From Albula goreensis (lineage: Eukaryota; Chordata; Actinopteri; Albuliformes; Albulidae): a stretch of DNA of 64,000 nt. How positions within the stretch are numbered: position 1 is the first letter of the stretch; every line of letters begins with the position of its first letter. Under the pieces are notes generated by a model. It was given only the letters and a program-made list of their open reading frames with translations. It was not told the origin of the DNA and made no database searches. Below are positions 47,601 through 62,300 of this stretch, piece by piece. A program made the translations under genes and the position numbers. The stretch lies in NCBI GenBank assembly GCA_022829145.1, contig CM040753.1, positions 18,554,384 to 18,618,383 of the forward strand, written 5' to 3'.

Positions 47601-50600
47601 ATTCAAGTAGACTACCCTCTGTATATTTTGATTCATCTTGGCTAACTAAAACACGACCTCGTCATGAACTGGGTGGGCTACTGTGGGTGGGTACTAACAC
47701 GTCCCATATCCTACCGTTATCAGCGGCGTTTTGAGTGTCAGAGGTGGAAGGACCAAAGTTTCCTGTTCAGACCCACCCAGCTGCTGCGCTGAATCACAAA
47801 ACATGCCTCATGTGGTTAATATTTTGTTCGTGGACTTAATTCTGCTTTACACTCAGTGATCCGACCATTTAAAATCACGATCTCACCTTAGGCTAGTTGT
47901 TTGACCGATGACTTTCAGAATGTTTTCTCTTCATAAACCTTGGGTTTGTATTTTTGTATAGAAACCATGCTTACACTGTTTACACATACCAGCTAAGTTT
48001 TGAAAAAGTCTTCACCAGAGTCATCATTCAATCCTAAGGCATAAAGACGTCTTCTCTCTTAGTTGTATTAAGTTGTATTATTTATAACATTTCTTTAATA
48101 TATGTATGTATTCTTCCGCATGACGTAGGCAAACTTCCCAGGTCTCTTGTGATCACAGGTGTTTGTGTAGAATTGCTTTAACCCAAATTTTGTGTATTGT
48201 GACTGCTGTCTCTGCTGCTTCTATTGTTATATGTGATGTTAGTCTTATTATAATTATTTCTTTGCAAAATTACGGCAGTAGAGTTGTTTTCCAGTGTGTT
48301 TTCCCGTACAAAGTCATGAATGTCATATACTATGTGATATAAAAATTAGCCTGGAGCTTCTTATGTTATGGATGGTGATGCTACATAGAGATGTAGTTTC
48401 TGGAAATAAGAACAGGGTGTATGATGGAACACAGAGGCTTGTAGGAATTATATTCGAAAATGCATACAGTCGTTCTTCACAAGATGGAAATGAAGTGTTC
48501 TCAAACTGAGGGTTGAAATTATGGCTGAGGGATATAGGGCAGAAGCTGTACAGAGCTGGCTCCTTTTATTCTGCAGGTTACACATTTAACTGGAGTGTTT
48601 ATGGCCTCTTTAAGTGGCTGTGCACACAGACAATGTACTTTGGACTTAACTTTATTTGAAGCTGTGTGACACAGAGTGTGTCTCACTCTGTGCTCTTATA
48701 AACCCAAAACGCTTATTGTTTAAGTAGACATAACTATTAACCTCTGATTAACTTTTTATCTGGTGGCTCAAATTCCAGACCATACATTTCACAACAACCA
48801 CCAATTTTTGGTTAGCCTCTGTTACCCATGAATGAATACACTTGTAATTTCTATTTATTATTAACCAGTAATCATAATTTGTGTGTAGCAAGAGTTTTGG
48901 CCTGCTTGTACTATAGTTTTCTGCCTTCATGTAAAGCATAATTTGACAGTTTTTTTGTCACTTTTAGCATCTCTATAATTTATATTTTACAAATGGCCAA
49001 AGGTCTGTTAGGAGAAGGGGTTAGTCTGATAACCAGTAGAGATCAATGGAGGGAGGTTGGTGGTTGGTCATCAAGATAGTACGATGGGGTTTGTCTGAAA
49101 CCAACACGTTTTGCTGCATTTTAAGAACTATAAAATATTTACATGAATGTAAATATTCATGTAAATACTTAGAGACTTTTTGGACACAAGGTTAATAGCA
49201 GATGATTCCCCTCCTAGGAGAAGTGTCAGCTGCAGTTGCAGTGAAACCTTTTGACACTTTTTCTGACAATCCCTCTTTTTTGTCTAGGAACGCCCAAGTC
49301 ATTATGAGTCAAACAAACTGGAAAACTGCGTGTCCTGCTAGATTAAACATTGTGCCTGGGGTTGTTTTTTCTGCCCAGGGTGTGGGCTGCTTCACTTTTT
49401 GTTGGCTTTGCAACATATCTATGCAGAGAAATAGGAAAAATAGACTGAATCAATCAATTATTTCTTATGTAATCAGAATTTTATATTTAAATCTCCAGCA
49501 ATATTTGAGATGCAGTGCAGGATTGGTTACCAACTGTATGCACTTGGCATAGAATGGACCCTTTACCTAGTAAGTATCATACCAGGACAAAATAGCAAGA
49601 CATACCAGCTAAGCATGTTGCAGCCGGCTGTCTACACCCACAGCTCTTTTGGAATAAACAACAGCATGATTTAGTGTAGGCCAATGAGGTAATTAGGTGA
49701 CTTCCAATTTGCATATTGTAGCTGCATGAAAATTAAGAACCTTGGTATGTTGACCAACCAAGATGAAACAAGCAACTCTGATGTGTAACATTAAGACAGT
49801 CAGGAATCTTGAGAAATGACTTAACTATTGGACTGGTAAATCATTGGGGAGAAAAAACACAGAAATCCACATTTATTGTAAAAGATTGGGAAAACCATGC
49901 TAAGTATTAGAAATTAGAGCAGAATGTGCAAAGATATTTCTTGCAGCTTGATAGAAAACAATTGTGTATATGCTAAAGTTTCTAAAATTGTTCTTTTGAG
50001 AGATCTACGTGCTGATTCATGAGGCTTGTATAAACTGTAGATCTGCTCCAGTGTTCTTTTACATTGACAGATCTCTGTTGATCTTAAATGGCAAGTGTTA
50101 ATACACGCTTTGAGGTTATCATGCACACATTCTCAAACATTTCATTTAGGCTTTCGCCGCAAAACCCAGGAAAAACATCTAGCCATGTGACAACCACCAT
50201 GAAGTACCACAGGAATAGCTAGAAAATTCAAATACTGTTCACCAAGATTCAGGTGAAAAAGCATGCTTTGTACTCTGCCGTGATTGAAATTGGGCGTTGA
50301 CTTTATGCATTGCCAGAACTTGGTCTGCAAGAAAATCATCTCAGTAGTTGACAGTATTGACTACATCAGAGAGATTGAAGGCAGAAAGGATAGGTAGAAA
50401 GGTGTGACCTGCAGATGAATGAAAAAAGGATAAGCCCACATGAAAAGAAATGATCATACAGCTGGAAGAGGACAGAGGGTCTCAGACCTCACTCTATTGG
50501 ATGAGAGAATAGATAGCTTTATTGGAGGAAAACCAGTGACTGGTGTTTTGCCAGACAGCAACACGGAGCAGCCCATCCTATAAACTGGTTTTACTTGTAT

Positions 50601-53050
50601 GTCCTTTTAACGGTACAAATTCACATTCACAGAAAGGAATTTTAGATTGGACTAAGAGTTTGTTCCTTGTGAAATTAATTATTACATGTCTTGTTGTGAA
50701 ATATTTACTAAGATGACTAATGCATCTTATAAATTTGTGTGTGGATCTCACAATTAACTAGGCAAGATCTAATATTGTAGCAGTTGGTGTTGATTCTTAC
50801 ACATTTTTAATTACTTGATGCACTTAGTTTGTGTTGTAAACATTAGTGTTCACATTTTATGCACTACTGTTTTAGGCTTCCTCAGCTTGTCACCGTTCTG
50901 AATGGCTTGCAGTTCTGCTTCATTGCAACTAGGGGACTGCACACAATGGGTAGACTGAACACCAAATTTAAATCATTGATAGCACATCTGGAAAACATGT
51001 AGCAATGTTTTTCACAGGCCCTTTTAAAGCTCTGTTTGTAGTAATTATGTCTTAACTGCTAGTTTTTCCTCTTTAAAGTTCTGCAGATTGTAATGCTAGC
51101 CATCTGTTCAACCAAAGTTGAGGGGAAGTATCACAGAGCAGGTTTTCAAACACTGTATTTTCCCTCATAACAGATAGAGATGCATGGTACACATCAGAGG
51201 CTGAAGTATATTACAGGGCAGTCAGGTAACTGGTTTAACTGTTTTTTGTTTCAAATTTGGACTTTATTACTGTCACAGACTAGTGAACTGCAAATGTTGT
51301 TTTCTGGTAAGGGATACGTGTGAATGCTGGCATACAGCTGACACAGACTGTACTGGAAATTTGAGTACTGCTCATCTGATGTGTTTTGCTGTATGGCAGG
51401 TAACAGGGCATGTTTGCACATGAGGATAGATGAAGCGGGTCTTACTGGTCATGCTGTTAGACTGCCAATCGCTTCCAAGAACTGAACAGAAATGATGACC
51501 CACAGTTGAGATTTACCTACACATTTAAATAGGTTAATATCCAGTTTTTTTCTTTGCTACTTTTGGTGACTTGTTACTGTGTATCTGCCAAGTCTTTGAA
51601 ATTTATCATGAACTGCATAACACAAAGAGGGACCAAAACCTCCCCAGGGAGAAAAACCTCTTCAGAGGAAAAACAAAAGAAATACCATGTTTTTTCTTTT
51701 TTGACATGATTTGCTCTTTTTGTTCCCCTTTGTTTTATGTAGTGTTCATGATTTTTTTACCCTCCAGTAATGAAATATGTATATCCTAAACCTCATTTTA
51801 CAAAGAGTTGTCTATTTTTTGATCAGTTAAAGCCGAGTGTGAGTACTGCACTACTCCGATCTGTTGTGTTTCCCGAAGACTTGACCTGTCTTGTCAGTCC
51901 AAGTTTGAAGTATATGACCAAGAGAACAGCAAGCTATCTTAACAGCTGCAGTGTTACTACTGATCTGTAGCCTGTCTAAATGGTGAAATATGTGGAATAC
52001 CCTTGATCTCCCCAGAAGGCAGGAGTCTCTGGCGTGTCCAGTCTTGTGTTCTGGTGTTTTGAGTAACAACATATTGCTGGCATGTAAGCTGTAAGGTGTG
52101 CATTCATGAGAATACTTCTGTCAAACATTCAATATATACCTTACAGCATGCAGCAGGCATTGTAGATGGTGGACAGACTTAGCCTAATTCATCAGTGTGT
52201 TTTTCATGTCCAAGAGATCCACTGAGAACTTCTGTAGAAGTGAATACATACAAGAGCAAGTTATGGTTTAGCAGTCTCACTGCTCAGACTTATAACTACT
52301 ACTTACTGCTAATCAGGTTACTAAATTCTTACCCCAATTTTTTATATCAGTGTCTATCTTCTGTGGTTGTTCTAATAAACAAATGGCCAGTTACTACTTT
52401 CAGTAAACCCCGCAACACAGCTGGGTTCTGAAATAATAAAACCCTCAAGCCAACTGAACTCAGCATTAGAGGTCGGGCCACTGCTTGTACCCTTCTATTC
52501 AGAGGTAAACACATGGAGGCCCTAGTCATGAGGTGTACAGTAATGGATTGGAGTCTGTAGGGGGGTGTTATATTTAAACACTGATGATAATCTGTTTTGA
52601 CAGCTTTTGTTCATCCATCACTCCCAGATTAAATCCCCCAGTGTAATATGTCTGAGTGACAACATCCATGTTTAGGAGAAAAACAAAGCTGAAATAACAA
52701 AAAACTGACCAAAAACAAAACACATGAGCCTCTGTGCTTTTTTCTGTATAATGGTGTAAGTGTCCCTACAGTTTTTATTATGTTATCAGTTGTACCAAGA
52801 ATGAAAAAGAATTGGTGCCATCTTTGCTCTGCTACCAATTTAAAAATTGTGAGGATTTTATCTGATTCATCAGTTCATGAAACCCAGAAAATCAAAAGAC
52901 AGGCTTTCTATTAATAGAGTATTGGGTTGCTGTTGTATTGATTGTAACAGCAGTCAATTTCATACATTAATTGTAACTCTTTGGATTCATTGTGAGCTAC
53001 AGTTTTATACAGCTCAGGCTATCCTAATGTTGCTGCTCTTATTGTCTTAG
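44661..53050. other. Intergenic region and probable 5' non-coding part of the semaphorin gene
   Basis: No coding exon is supported. TGTGCCAG|GTAGGT at 45839-45852 is a good donor and may end a non-coding first exon of the semaphorin; a second candidate donor is GACTGCAG|GTAACC near 46945. A short inverted repeat TTTACATGAAT with a 6-nt loop is at 49138-49165. Open frames such as 45448-45747 (minus) match no family I know. Confidence 0.4.
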
Positions 53051-53331
53051 ATGCTGCCTTCATGATTGTCAACAAGGTCTTTTGCATTTGAAGGCCGATG
53101 TTCTCCGTGCGCAGCTCTCAAAAAGATGCCAGAATGGATTCCCTCCTTAGCTGTGAAAGGAGTGACAACAACCGTTTTCATTGGGAACTGATGGCTACAT
53201 TTCCACCACTTCCACCAAGACAAAATCTCAACTTGTCGCTTCATGGAGCCATGTTCCACTGTTCTGTTTGTCCCACATGTTCCTCTGTGACCGGCACTTG
53301 GAAATGTTTGTTGAGACTCAAGTGCTGAACT
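53051..53331 (+). other. Semaphorin 5' leader in the start-codon exon, with in-frame uORF
   Basis: A pyrimidine-rich acceptor (TATTGTCTTAG) ends at 53050. The leader carries several ATGs. The longest opens a 76-codon frame (53098-53328) whose TGA is followed by one codon and then the main ATG at 53332, in the same frame. The stop confirms 53332 as the first usable start of the semaphorin frame. Confidence 0.5.
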
Positions 53332-56300
53332 ATGACTCCGATTACAGTGCTGTGGGTTCTCTGTGGTGTCTTGCCTGCTTCAACGCTCAGTGAATTTGAC
53401 ACGCATAGTTCTGTCCCCCGTAAAAGCATTCGCTTCAACAGTAAGTAACCATGTTCTATTCTCTCTTTCTTGATATTTTTAATTCTAATGGAAAATGGTT
53501 CTGTACTTAAAGTGTCCATGACACTGACATTTACAGATGTAAGTGGTGTGCAGTCCATGCTGATGTGCAGTCCAGTTGATGTGAAATGCATATTGCATTT
53601 TCATGGAACTTGCTATTTCTTTGCCATTAGGTGGCAATATCAAGCTATTCAGAGAGGAGGGGGTCTGGAATTACTCCACCATACTTCTGAGGGAGGACCT
53701 TGGGTTACTCATCCTTGGGGCACGAGAGGCAGTCTTTGCTCTGGACATTAAGGACATCTCCAGCAAGAAGACCCAGGTATTAGTGATGTCAGGGCACTGT
53801 GTCTGTAAATGAGGCTGTGGGCTTGATTTTGTATGCTTCAAAATAATTCACTTGAATTGCTTCAGTGGATGTCTAACTGTGTAAAAGGATAGTATGTAAA
53901 TACGTGAGCTGTGTAGGTCAGTCTGTATGTGGGTGTCTTTGCTAGGTAAAAATGTAATGTAATATGTCTCCTCGGGATTCATCTTTGATTGCAGGTGGAC
54001 TGGCAAGTCCCCAAGGATAAACAGACAGAATGCAAATATAAAGGAAAAAATGAAGATGTAAGTATGTACTACCATGATACATGATACTTATCTGTCCTTG
54101 TCTGATTTTCTGCATTTTTGCATACTGAATATGGTCACATTTTGTTAGTTAGGTTTGAAAAGTTATTCCATTTAAGTAAGTCAGTCAAAGAGGTAATTAG
54201 CATTATCTGTTTGAATACTTTGGTAAACAATCAGGACTTCAATCATCTGGCCTAGCCCAAATCTTTGAACAGGGTCTAGATCATGCTATGATCAAAATAA
54301 ATTTGTGAAGACCTGTTAAGGGTTCCGAAACAATTTATATGGCTCTGGGACAAAATCCGTTATTAAATATATTGCCCAAATAGGGAACATTTTGGATTGC
54401 TATTCTTCCATGGTCAGTTGCATAAAATTAAAAAAAGAAGACTAAACGGGAGATGATCAAGTTAGTGTCTTCACCTCTGTCCCAACTTTAAACAGCTTTA
54501 GACACCTTGGTGTGCTTGTAGGTTAGCTCATCATACATTTCATAAGGGATTCACAATCACAATTTTTGAGTAATGCAGTACAAAATATTGTAGTGTTGTC
54601 CAGTTCAAATGGTGAAATGAACATTTTGACTCGTACCAATTGACAGTATGATCCTTACTATAAAGTTGACATGACATCATCTCTTCGTGTTCCAGAATGA
54701 ATGCCGAAACTATATTCGGGTCCTACATAAAGTGGACAATCACCAAATGTATGTGTGTGGAACCAATGCATTCAGTCCCACCTGTGATTACATGGTAAGC
54801 ATAGCATAGCCAAAGTCACAGAAAGTCTCTCCTAAAGGAAGGCCAGCTCTGTTATAGACACAGGAGGCTTTTGTCAGTAGCTGCAAACAAAGAAATGCAT
54901 ATCAGCTCCAACCTCCCTGCGGCTTTTCAGATGAGGACCTGCAATTCCCAGTTCTACCTGCAAATCAGACACAGATTTCATGGATAGTTAAATGTTGTTT
55001 TTTAACAATAATAATATAGGGGATATATAAACCTCGGTTTGTTTTAAAATGGTTTAAACCTTGAGCTGCAATGCTTGAAAAGTAATAAACAAAGATGGTG
55101 AGAAATAATAACAGTACAATAGTATAATTTACACTGATGATCCATCATACAATATAAGTTCTATTTTTAGACCTCTCTTGATCTGTTAACACCTATAAAT
55201 GGCATATGTTTTGCTTGTGTCAGGTGATAGCTGAATGTTTGCATTTTAACAGACCTACACTGAGGGAGAGCTAAAACTGTTGGATGCCCAGGAGGAGGGA
55301 AAAGGCAAATGTCCATTTGACCCGTTCCAGAGGCACTCCTCCCTCATGATTGGTATGTGCTGTCTTTGTCTCTGCAATGCCATTGGTAAATACTTCCATG
55401 GAGTACACTGGGGTGTCCTGGTCTTCATGTCAGCTTTAATTGTGATTCCTGAAGAATGAAGGTTGTTGCATGCTTCAAACGAACTCCAGCTTGGAACAGT
55501 GATCGGCAGCCAGATAAGTTTAGGTGTAAAAATGGGCGGGGTTGCAAGTGATTTAAAAATACTGTCTGTTCATTCTTCACACAACTACGTCTGCTGTGGT
55601 GTGCAGATCACCATGGATGCCTTAAAATAAAATGTTTTTCCACAGTGTTTGCCTTTATCCATATCAGTTTTACTCTTTGTGTCCCAAGTGCAGTAACACA
55701 GAAACATTTAAATTAATTTGATGGGAGATTGTAGATACTTGGGTCTGCACTCTCACCCAGACGTTAACACTGCTGTTCTTTTAAGAAAATTTGAAATGGC
55801 CTACAAATTGTATCTGCATTTCATACAAAATCTCACACCATCTAACTCTTTCTAAACCACAAAAACTATTAAAGTTCATGACATTCAAGCCAGCAATAGT
55901 ATGGTACATGTCCTGTTCCATAACAAACCCATATATGCTGCATCACTTGTAGATGTCTAGTTGTTACAAGGGAATGTGTAAAAGACAGCCAACATCATAG
56001 TGTATTTGCAATGAAATATTTTCCACCTCACTCTTCTCATCAAGCTGCAATACGAGAAAGCCAGCTAACCTTTTTGTGTTTTATGTGACTGTAATGTGAA
56101 AGACCATAGAATAAATAAAAATGAAAAAGAAGGAAAAGTGAAAATTATGCTTGGTTTATGTCAAACTGCTGCTTCCAACTCTCTCTGTGACAAAGCTTCT
56201 TGCCTCACATTTTTGGTTTAGCTAGTTCAGAGCAACTTGGCCAAAACAAACTGTCATTTGAGGAGTCATGAAAATTAGTACATTTGAAGCATGTGGAAGC

Positions 56301-59300
56301 CTTAAGTTTTATTGGTTTAGTTGCATTTTTCATTTCTAATTAGGGATGTCTGCCCTCTCAATGCCACACTTTGTAAGAATCAATCCTGCTGGACTACCGA
56401 ACTCTCTCCAGTAAGCACCCATGTCTAATAATAGGGACAGTTTCACTTTTTACCAAACAAATGCCTGTGCCAGATAATTACCAGGTCAGAGATTGTTCAT
56501 GTTTCTCTGGATAAGACTTGCGGAGCCACTTGGTTATTAAGAAAATTTGGCGAAACCATCCTTTACAGCGTGTACTAATACAGCATTTATAATATTCATT
56601 CTGTTAATACACAGTTATGTTGTACACCGCCTGTCTCACACCCATGCCTTTAGCTATGCATAGGGGCAGCTGATACAATGGCACAAATTTGTCCTCACAG
56701 GAGATGTAAGTGCTAAGAAAAAGAAATAAAGATGGCATTAGACTTTACATGGCTCAGTGACCTGGAAATAATATGTTATTGATTTGCATTTATTCTCAAA
56801 TATGCAAATGTAGCAGGTGACCATTGGTAGAGAATGAACACAGTGATTCTGAGCATGATGCAGTCAGTATATTATCACCATGGTGACTTTTCCTGAACCT
56901 GCATTTAATCTTCCATCGGCAGAAAGCCTAAGGGGCACTGAAACCAATATGTTTGTGTCAAATAAAGAGTTGAAAGGCATGGTATGCCTTTGCCTTTGCT
57001 GTGTGTTTCAAAGTTATGGAAATTTAACACATTTTCAAAATCATGTCATATTTTCAGTTGGATTTTGCTGTGTTTTACAATGGTCTAATCCAGTGTTCTG
57101 TACTGCCTCTGTCAGATGGAGACCTGTACTCTGCCACCTCAATCAACTTCCTGGGCTCTGAGCCAGTGGTGCTCCGTAGCTCCCTCACTGCCATACGCAC
57201 CGAATTCAAAAGCTCCTGGCTCAATGGTCAGACGCCTGTCAACCTCTCCTTCTTTCGCACTCTTTCTCTGTTTCGCTCTTTCTCAGTTTAATTCGATGCA
57301 AAAATGCTTTATTGACCTGACATATTTCAATATTTACCAAAGCTTGAGTGAAATAAAAATGAAGCCATAAACACTGTCAGCATAACACTGAAAATATAAT
57401 CTCAATATGTTCACATTAAGTCAAATACAAATGAATATACATGTATCACTATGTCTGTTTCTTGATTCTGAAATAACATATAACTTTATAATAATTATAT
57501 TTTATAAACATTTAATGATTATTCTCATGATGCTCTTGTATATGGCATAACACCTGTGAAATGTGGTTGGTGAATTCACCTATATTTGAAATATTTATTG
57601 CTGGATAAATTAGACTGCTTAACAGCTGGAATGGCATCTGAAACTATAAAAAGCCATGTATGGCAAGTATGTGTATATATTCATATATGTATCCAACTAG
57701 GCTTTACTTTCCTGATTTTGGTGTGGCATGAAATAATCATACAGGATTATAGTGTTAGATTATAGTGTGACATTATGGCGTGTGACATTTCAGAGCCTGT
57801 CTTTGTGCACATGGACCTGGTACTAGAGAGCGAGGGCAGCACTGACGGAGACGATGATAAGGTCTACATGTTCTTCAGTGAGAATGCGGTGGAGTATGAC
57901 TTCCCCAGCAAGCTCATGGTGTCACGCGTTGCCCGTGTATGCAAGGTACCATTCTGTGCCTGAGGCATCTACAACATGAGCACCACCTGTTTGACCTCTT
58001 TCAATGTATTTGTGTACTTGTATTTGATTTCATGTATTTAGGCCCATGGTTGACTTATACAGCAGAGATACATGCAGCTCTGAGTCCAGTGAGTCTCAGC
58101 TTTGATTCCTGCGACTGGGTGTTGGAATCTCACCCGTGAGTCCTTTAACTTGGTGTTTGAGTCTCAGCTGTAAATCTTATGAGTGGAACCTCAAGTCTCA
58201 GCGACACCATTACTGGCAAAGACAAAAAGACGGTTAAGCCAGTTAAAATCATCAGTTTTATTGCAGTGTAGTGGTGATACTTGGCTGGCCTGGTGCCTTC
58301 AAATGGCAGGCTTGGTTATATACTATATATGCATGTATATAAATGTACATTGAATCACAGATGTGTGTAAGTATTCATTCAATAAATTCATCTAACAAGA
58401 TGGGTAATATTGATTTGTGTAACTAATCAGAGAAATGGCTAACATTGAAGATTGATATAATCCTGGAGGCGATCGCAGTGACACATATGTTGTATGACAA
58501 TCATTGTCAGTTTGTTCAGCTGATATAGCTGACATGAGCTCTTCAGCATTAATTCTGTGGTGTCAGAACAGAATATAAAGCAGTGTCACTGTGTGCCTGA
58601 TTCGCAGGGGGACTTGGGTGGCCAGCGGACACTACAGAAGAGGTGGACTTCGTTCTTGAAGGCCCGTCTAGACTGCTCTGTCCCAGAGCCCAGCCTTCCG
58701 TACCTCGTTCAGGATGTCTTCCTGTTGCAGCACAGTGACTGGAGGAAAAGTATCTTCTATGCTGTGTTCACCCCACAGTCGTGAGTTAACCCCTATATCC
58801 CTGTTTGTCCTTGTGTCTGTGAAAGGGATGGCTGTGCTATGTAGACACTCACCTGTGCAATGTTGTAAAGGGGCCAGGTTCTAGATGTTTCAGACACCAA
58901 TTTTAGGTTTTTTAGGGGCCAAGAACCAAAGGTATTCAGGATGGCAGCCTGTTACTCTTCAGACATATTTCACTGAATTAATATGAAATACAGAAGGGCT
59001 ACAGGAGGAGCACTTAACACAGGAGCATTTATGATTCGTATTGATGATGCTGCAATAGATATTTGTGCCCATTTTTGAAAATTCATCATAAAAAAGTCGT
59101 GAACTCATTACATGGACAGCATGTAAATCCTCTACTACATGTATATTTTGCCATTTTGAAAACTGGATTAGTCACACAATTTCCACAGATGTGCTGGAAT
59201 TTTTCAAATTTAGTGGCATCTAAAGACATCAGCTACTACCATATCCATAACGCTGTAACCATATAAAATTAAATTACCTAATTTTTCATTGGAATATTTG

Positions 59301-62300
59301 GTAATATGCTCAGTGCCTATCCAGTCAGGTTTACCATACTTAATTAATACCAAGTTTATTTTCGTTTCATGGCAGGAGCTCTGCAGATCTCTCAGCAGTG
59401 TGTGCATTCAGTGTCAAAGCCGTTGGAGCTGTTTTCTCTCAAGGGCGGTACAAGACACCAGTCACCGTGGAGACCTCCCATGTGAAGTGGGTGATGTACA
59501 GTGGAGAATTACCTGTTCCTCGCCCTGGAGCTGTGAGTCACCCTCACTACTGTGGGCCTGTTCTTAGTCGACAGAGGAGAAATTCAACTTATGACATCCT
59601 CTTACACAAATGAAATGTATTGAGATAAAATTGATCAACTATTGTACCACTTAAAAAATGGTGGTAATAATAGTTAGTTATGGGTTGCAGATGTTGCTGT
59701 GTTTTTTAAGTTGTTACTATGACCAAGTCTTAATACAGTATTTACAATGTATTACTATTCCATTTCCATAAAGAAAATCCCAAACTGATTTTGTAAAGAA
59801 AGGTAAAAGTTTAGGGAAAATGTAAAATGTTTCCTTAATCCTTATAATTATTTATAAAGTGAACAATGAGTAATTTCCAATCATGAAAAAAAACTGTTGA
59901 GAACAAAAAGTGAATGTGCTTTGCATGTGGTGCAGTGCATTAATGATGCAGTGAGGAAGCAGGGCATTGCAAGGTCTTTAGACCTGCCAGACAAGACCTT
60001 GCAGTTTGTCCGGGACCGGCCTCTAATGGATGAGGCCGTGCAGCCTCTGAATGGGGGGCCACAGCTGCTGAAGAGGGGCCCCATGTTCACTCGGATCGTT
60101 GTGGACCGCGTGATTGCCCTGAACGGAGGCAGCTATGACGTCATGTTCATTGGCACAGGTACAAGTACACACAGCCCTGACACTACGATCCAGTCCATCA
60201 GGGGCACTATGGAGCATAGCAGTGATAAGTGTGTGTTGTGCTTAATTCACAGAGAATGGGTTTGTGCAGAAGGCTGTGAACTATGATGGCGAGATGTACA
60301 TCATTGAGGAGGTGCAGCTGCTCCAGCACCCAGAACCCATAAAGACCCTCCGGCTCTCTCGTTCCACGGTAATACACAACAAGCTCTCTGGGTTTTGAAA
60401 TGCTAACGTCCAGATCTTTAGACAATTTCTGTACAAATGAGTAATTGCATCAATACCCTGATGGTATGTTCAACTCCATTTTAATGCCTCATCACAGTTT
60501 CATTTCCACCCTTATATCATGTTGTAGCCCAAAACCAAGGGTGGGAAAGAGGGCTTCTTTTCTCAGTTATTTCATTGATCTAGTCATTTATAATAATAAA
60601 TAATCTCCCGTTATAGCTACCTTCCCTGACAGACTCATCAGTGATATCTCATGATTGCTTTTGTGCTGCTGTTTGACATTGCTTACTGTAGTGTACTCTT
60701 TGAGTGAACCTGTGTTGGCATTTGTAGCTAATTAGCAAATTTAGGCCAGAATATTAGTGTGAATAAACACCAGCCATTAACAACAGCAAAAGATGGTGAG
60801 ATACTCGGCCATTTAATGTCACTCTGGGGCAGAGAAATGACTGGATAATCTGAGTTAATTTATTTTATTGCTTCTCAGTTCTTTATTAGAATAGGATAAT
60901 CCCACTGAGATAAATACAGGGGGTCCTCGACTTACGAACGGGTTCCGTTCCTACAACGTGTCGTAAGCCCATTCTCGGCGTAAGTCGGAATTTATACCTA
61001 AATTAACACCTTAAGTCACTCACACTGTACACACAACACATGAAGGACATATAAAATATAGTAATTAAATGAAACAAAAGAAAAAAGAGAGAACAATTCC
61101 TTACCTTTATTTCTGTGGTCGTATTTACGAACCAAACCGCTTAAGTCGAAACTTGGTTTTTTAAGTAATTTATGGGAGTGCGTCGTAACCCGAGGACCTC
61201 CTGTATATCTTTTGCAAGGGTGTTTTTGCTGAGAGGCAATGAACAATACAACCATTTTAATGAGGCATCAAGTAACACATACACATGTGGAGAAAATAAA
61301 AATAATAGAGATAAAAATCACAGAATTTTAGATCATGACATTTGATTGTTGGGAGCACTTGAATGCACCGGTTAGATTGTTTTGAATCATATCTTTGATA
61401 TCAGCTAAAGCAGTGGGGCTATAAATTATGTACTGTTTCTGCAGCATAATGCATGTCCAGGGCAAATTCTATTTATAAGCAATCCTCCCAAACTCAGCAA
61501 GGTACATTAGGAAAGTACCATAGTCCATTATAATCAAATGGTTGCCAGTTAAATAACTGCACTTTTGAACTTGCCTTTCTAAACATTTCAGGTGAAATTC
61601 ATGAGAAAGCCTTTCACTTTAGTTTGTCAGTTGGAACGTAAACTAAAACCAGTGCCCCCTGGAGTTCAAAATATGTATTTCATTAATATTTGCATAATAA
61701 ATGGAAATTATTCTTGACAGTTTCACTATGAATGAGTTTCCATCTTGAGCCCAAAATATTAACACTGAATGATTATTACACTGTAAATTTACAAATTAAT
61801 GTACTCCAGTTAATATGCTGTGTTTGAATATTTAAGCAGAGCCTGAGGTGTCTGTGCTGAATCTGCTGTGTGTTGTTCTGTCAGGGCCAGCTATATGCAG
61901 GGTCTGAGACTGGCGCTGTGCAGATGGCACTCAGTGAGTGTGGGCGGTACAGCTCCTGTCTGGATTGTGTGCTCGCCAGAGACCCCTACTGTGCCTGGGA
62001 TCCTACTGCTGCTGTCTGTACTGCTGTAGCCAGCTCACATGCAAACAGGTACACTGTTATACACTATCATATAAACCACATGCAACTTCAAAGAGATATA
62101 ATACAGTAAATACCCCTCACACAACAATTGCACTGTTCTATGTAACCAACAGAGAACATCAATAAAAGAACACTGTTTTATATAAAGCACACAAAAACTC
62201 AGACTGGTGCTCTGTTCTATATTACCCACACACAATTTCACACAGGTTCACATGCAGCCTTCATATAGGTGCACTGCAAATATACCACTGGCGACATAAA

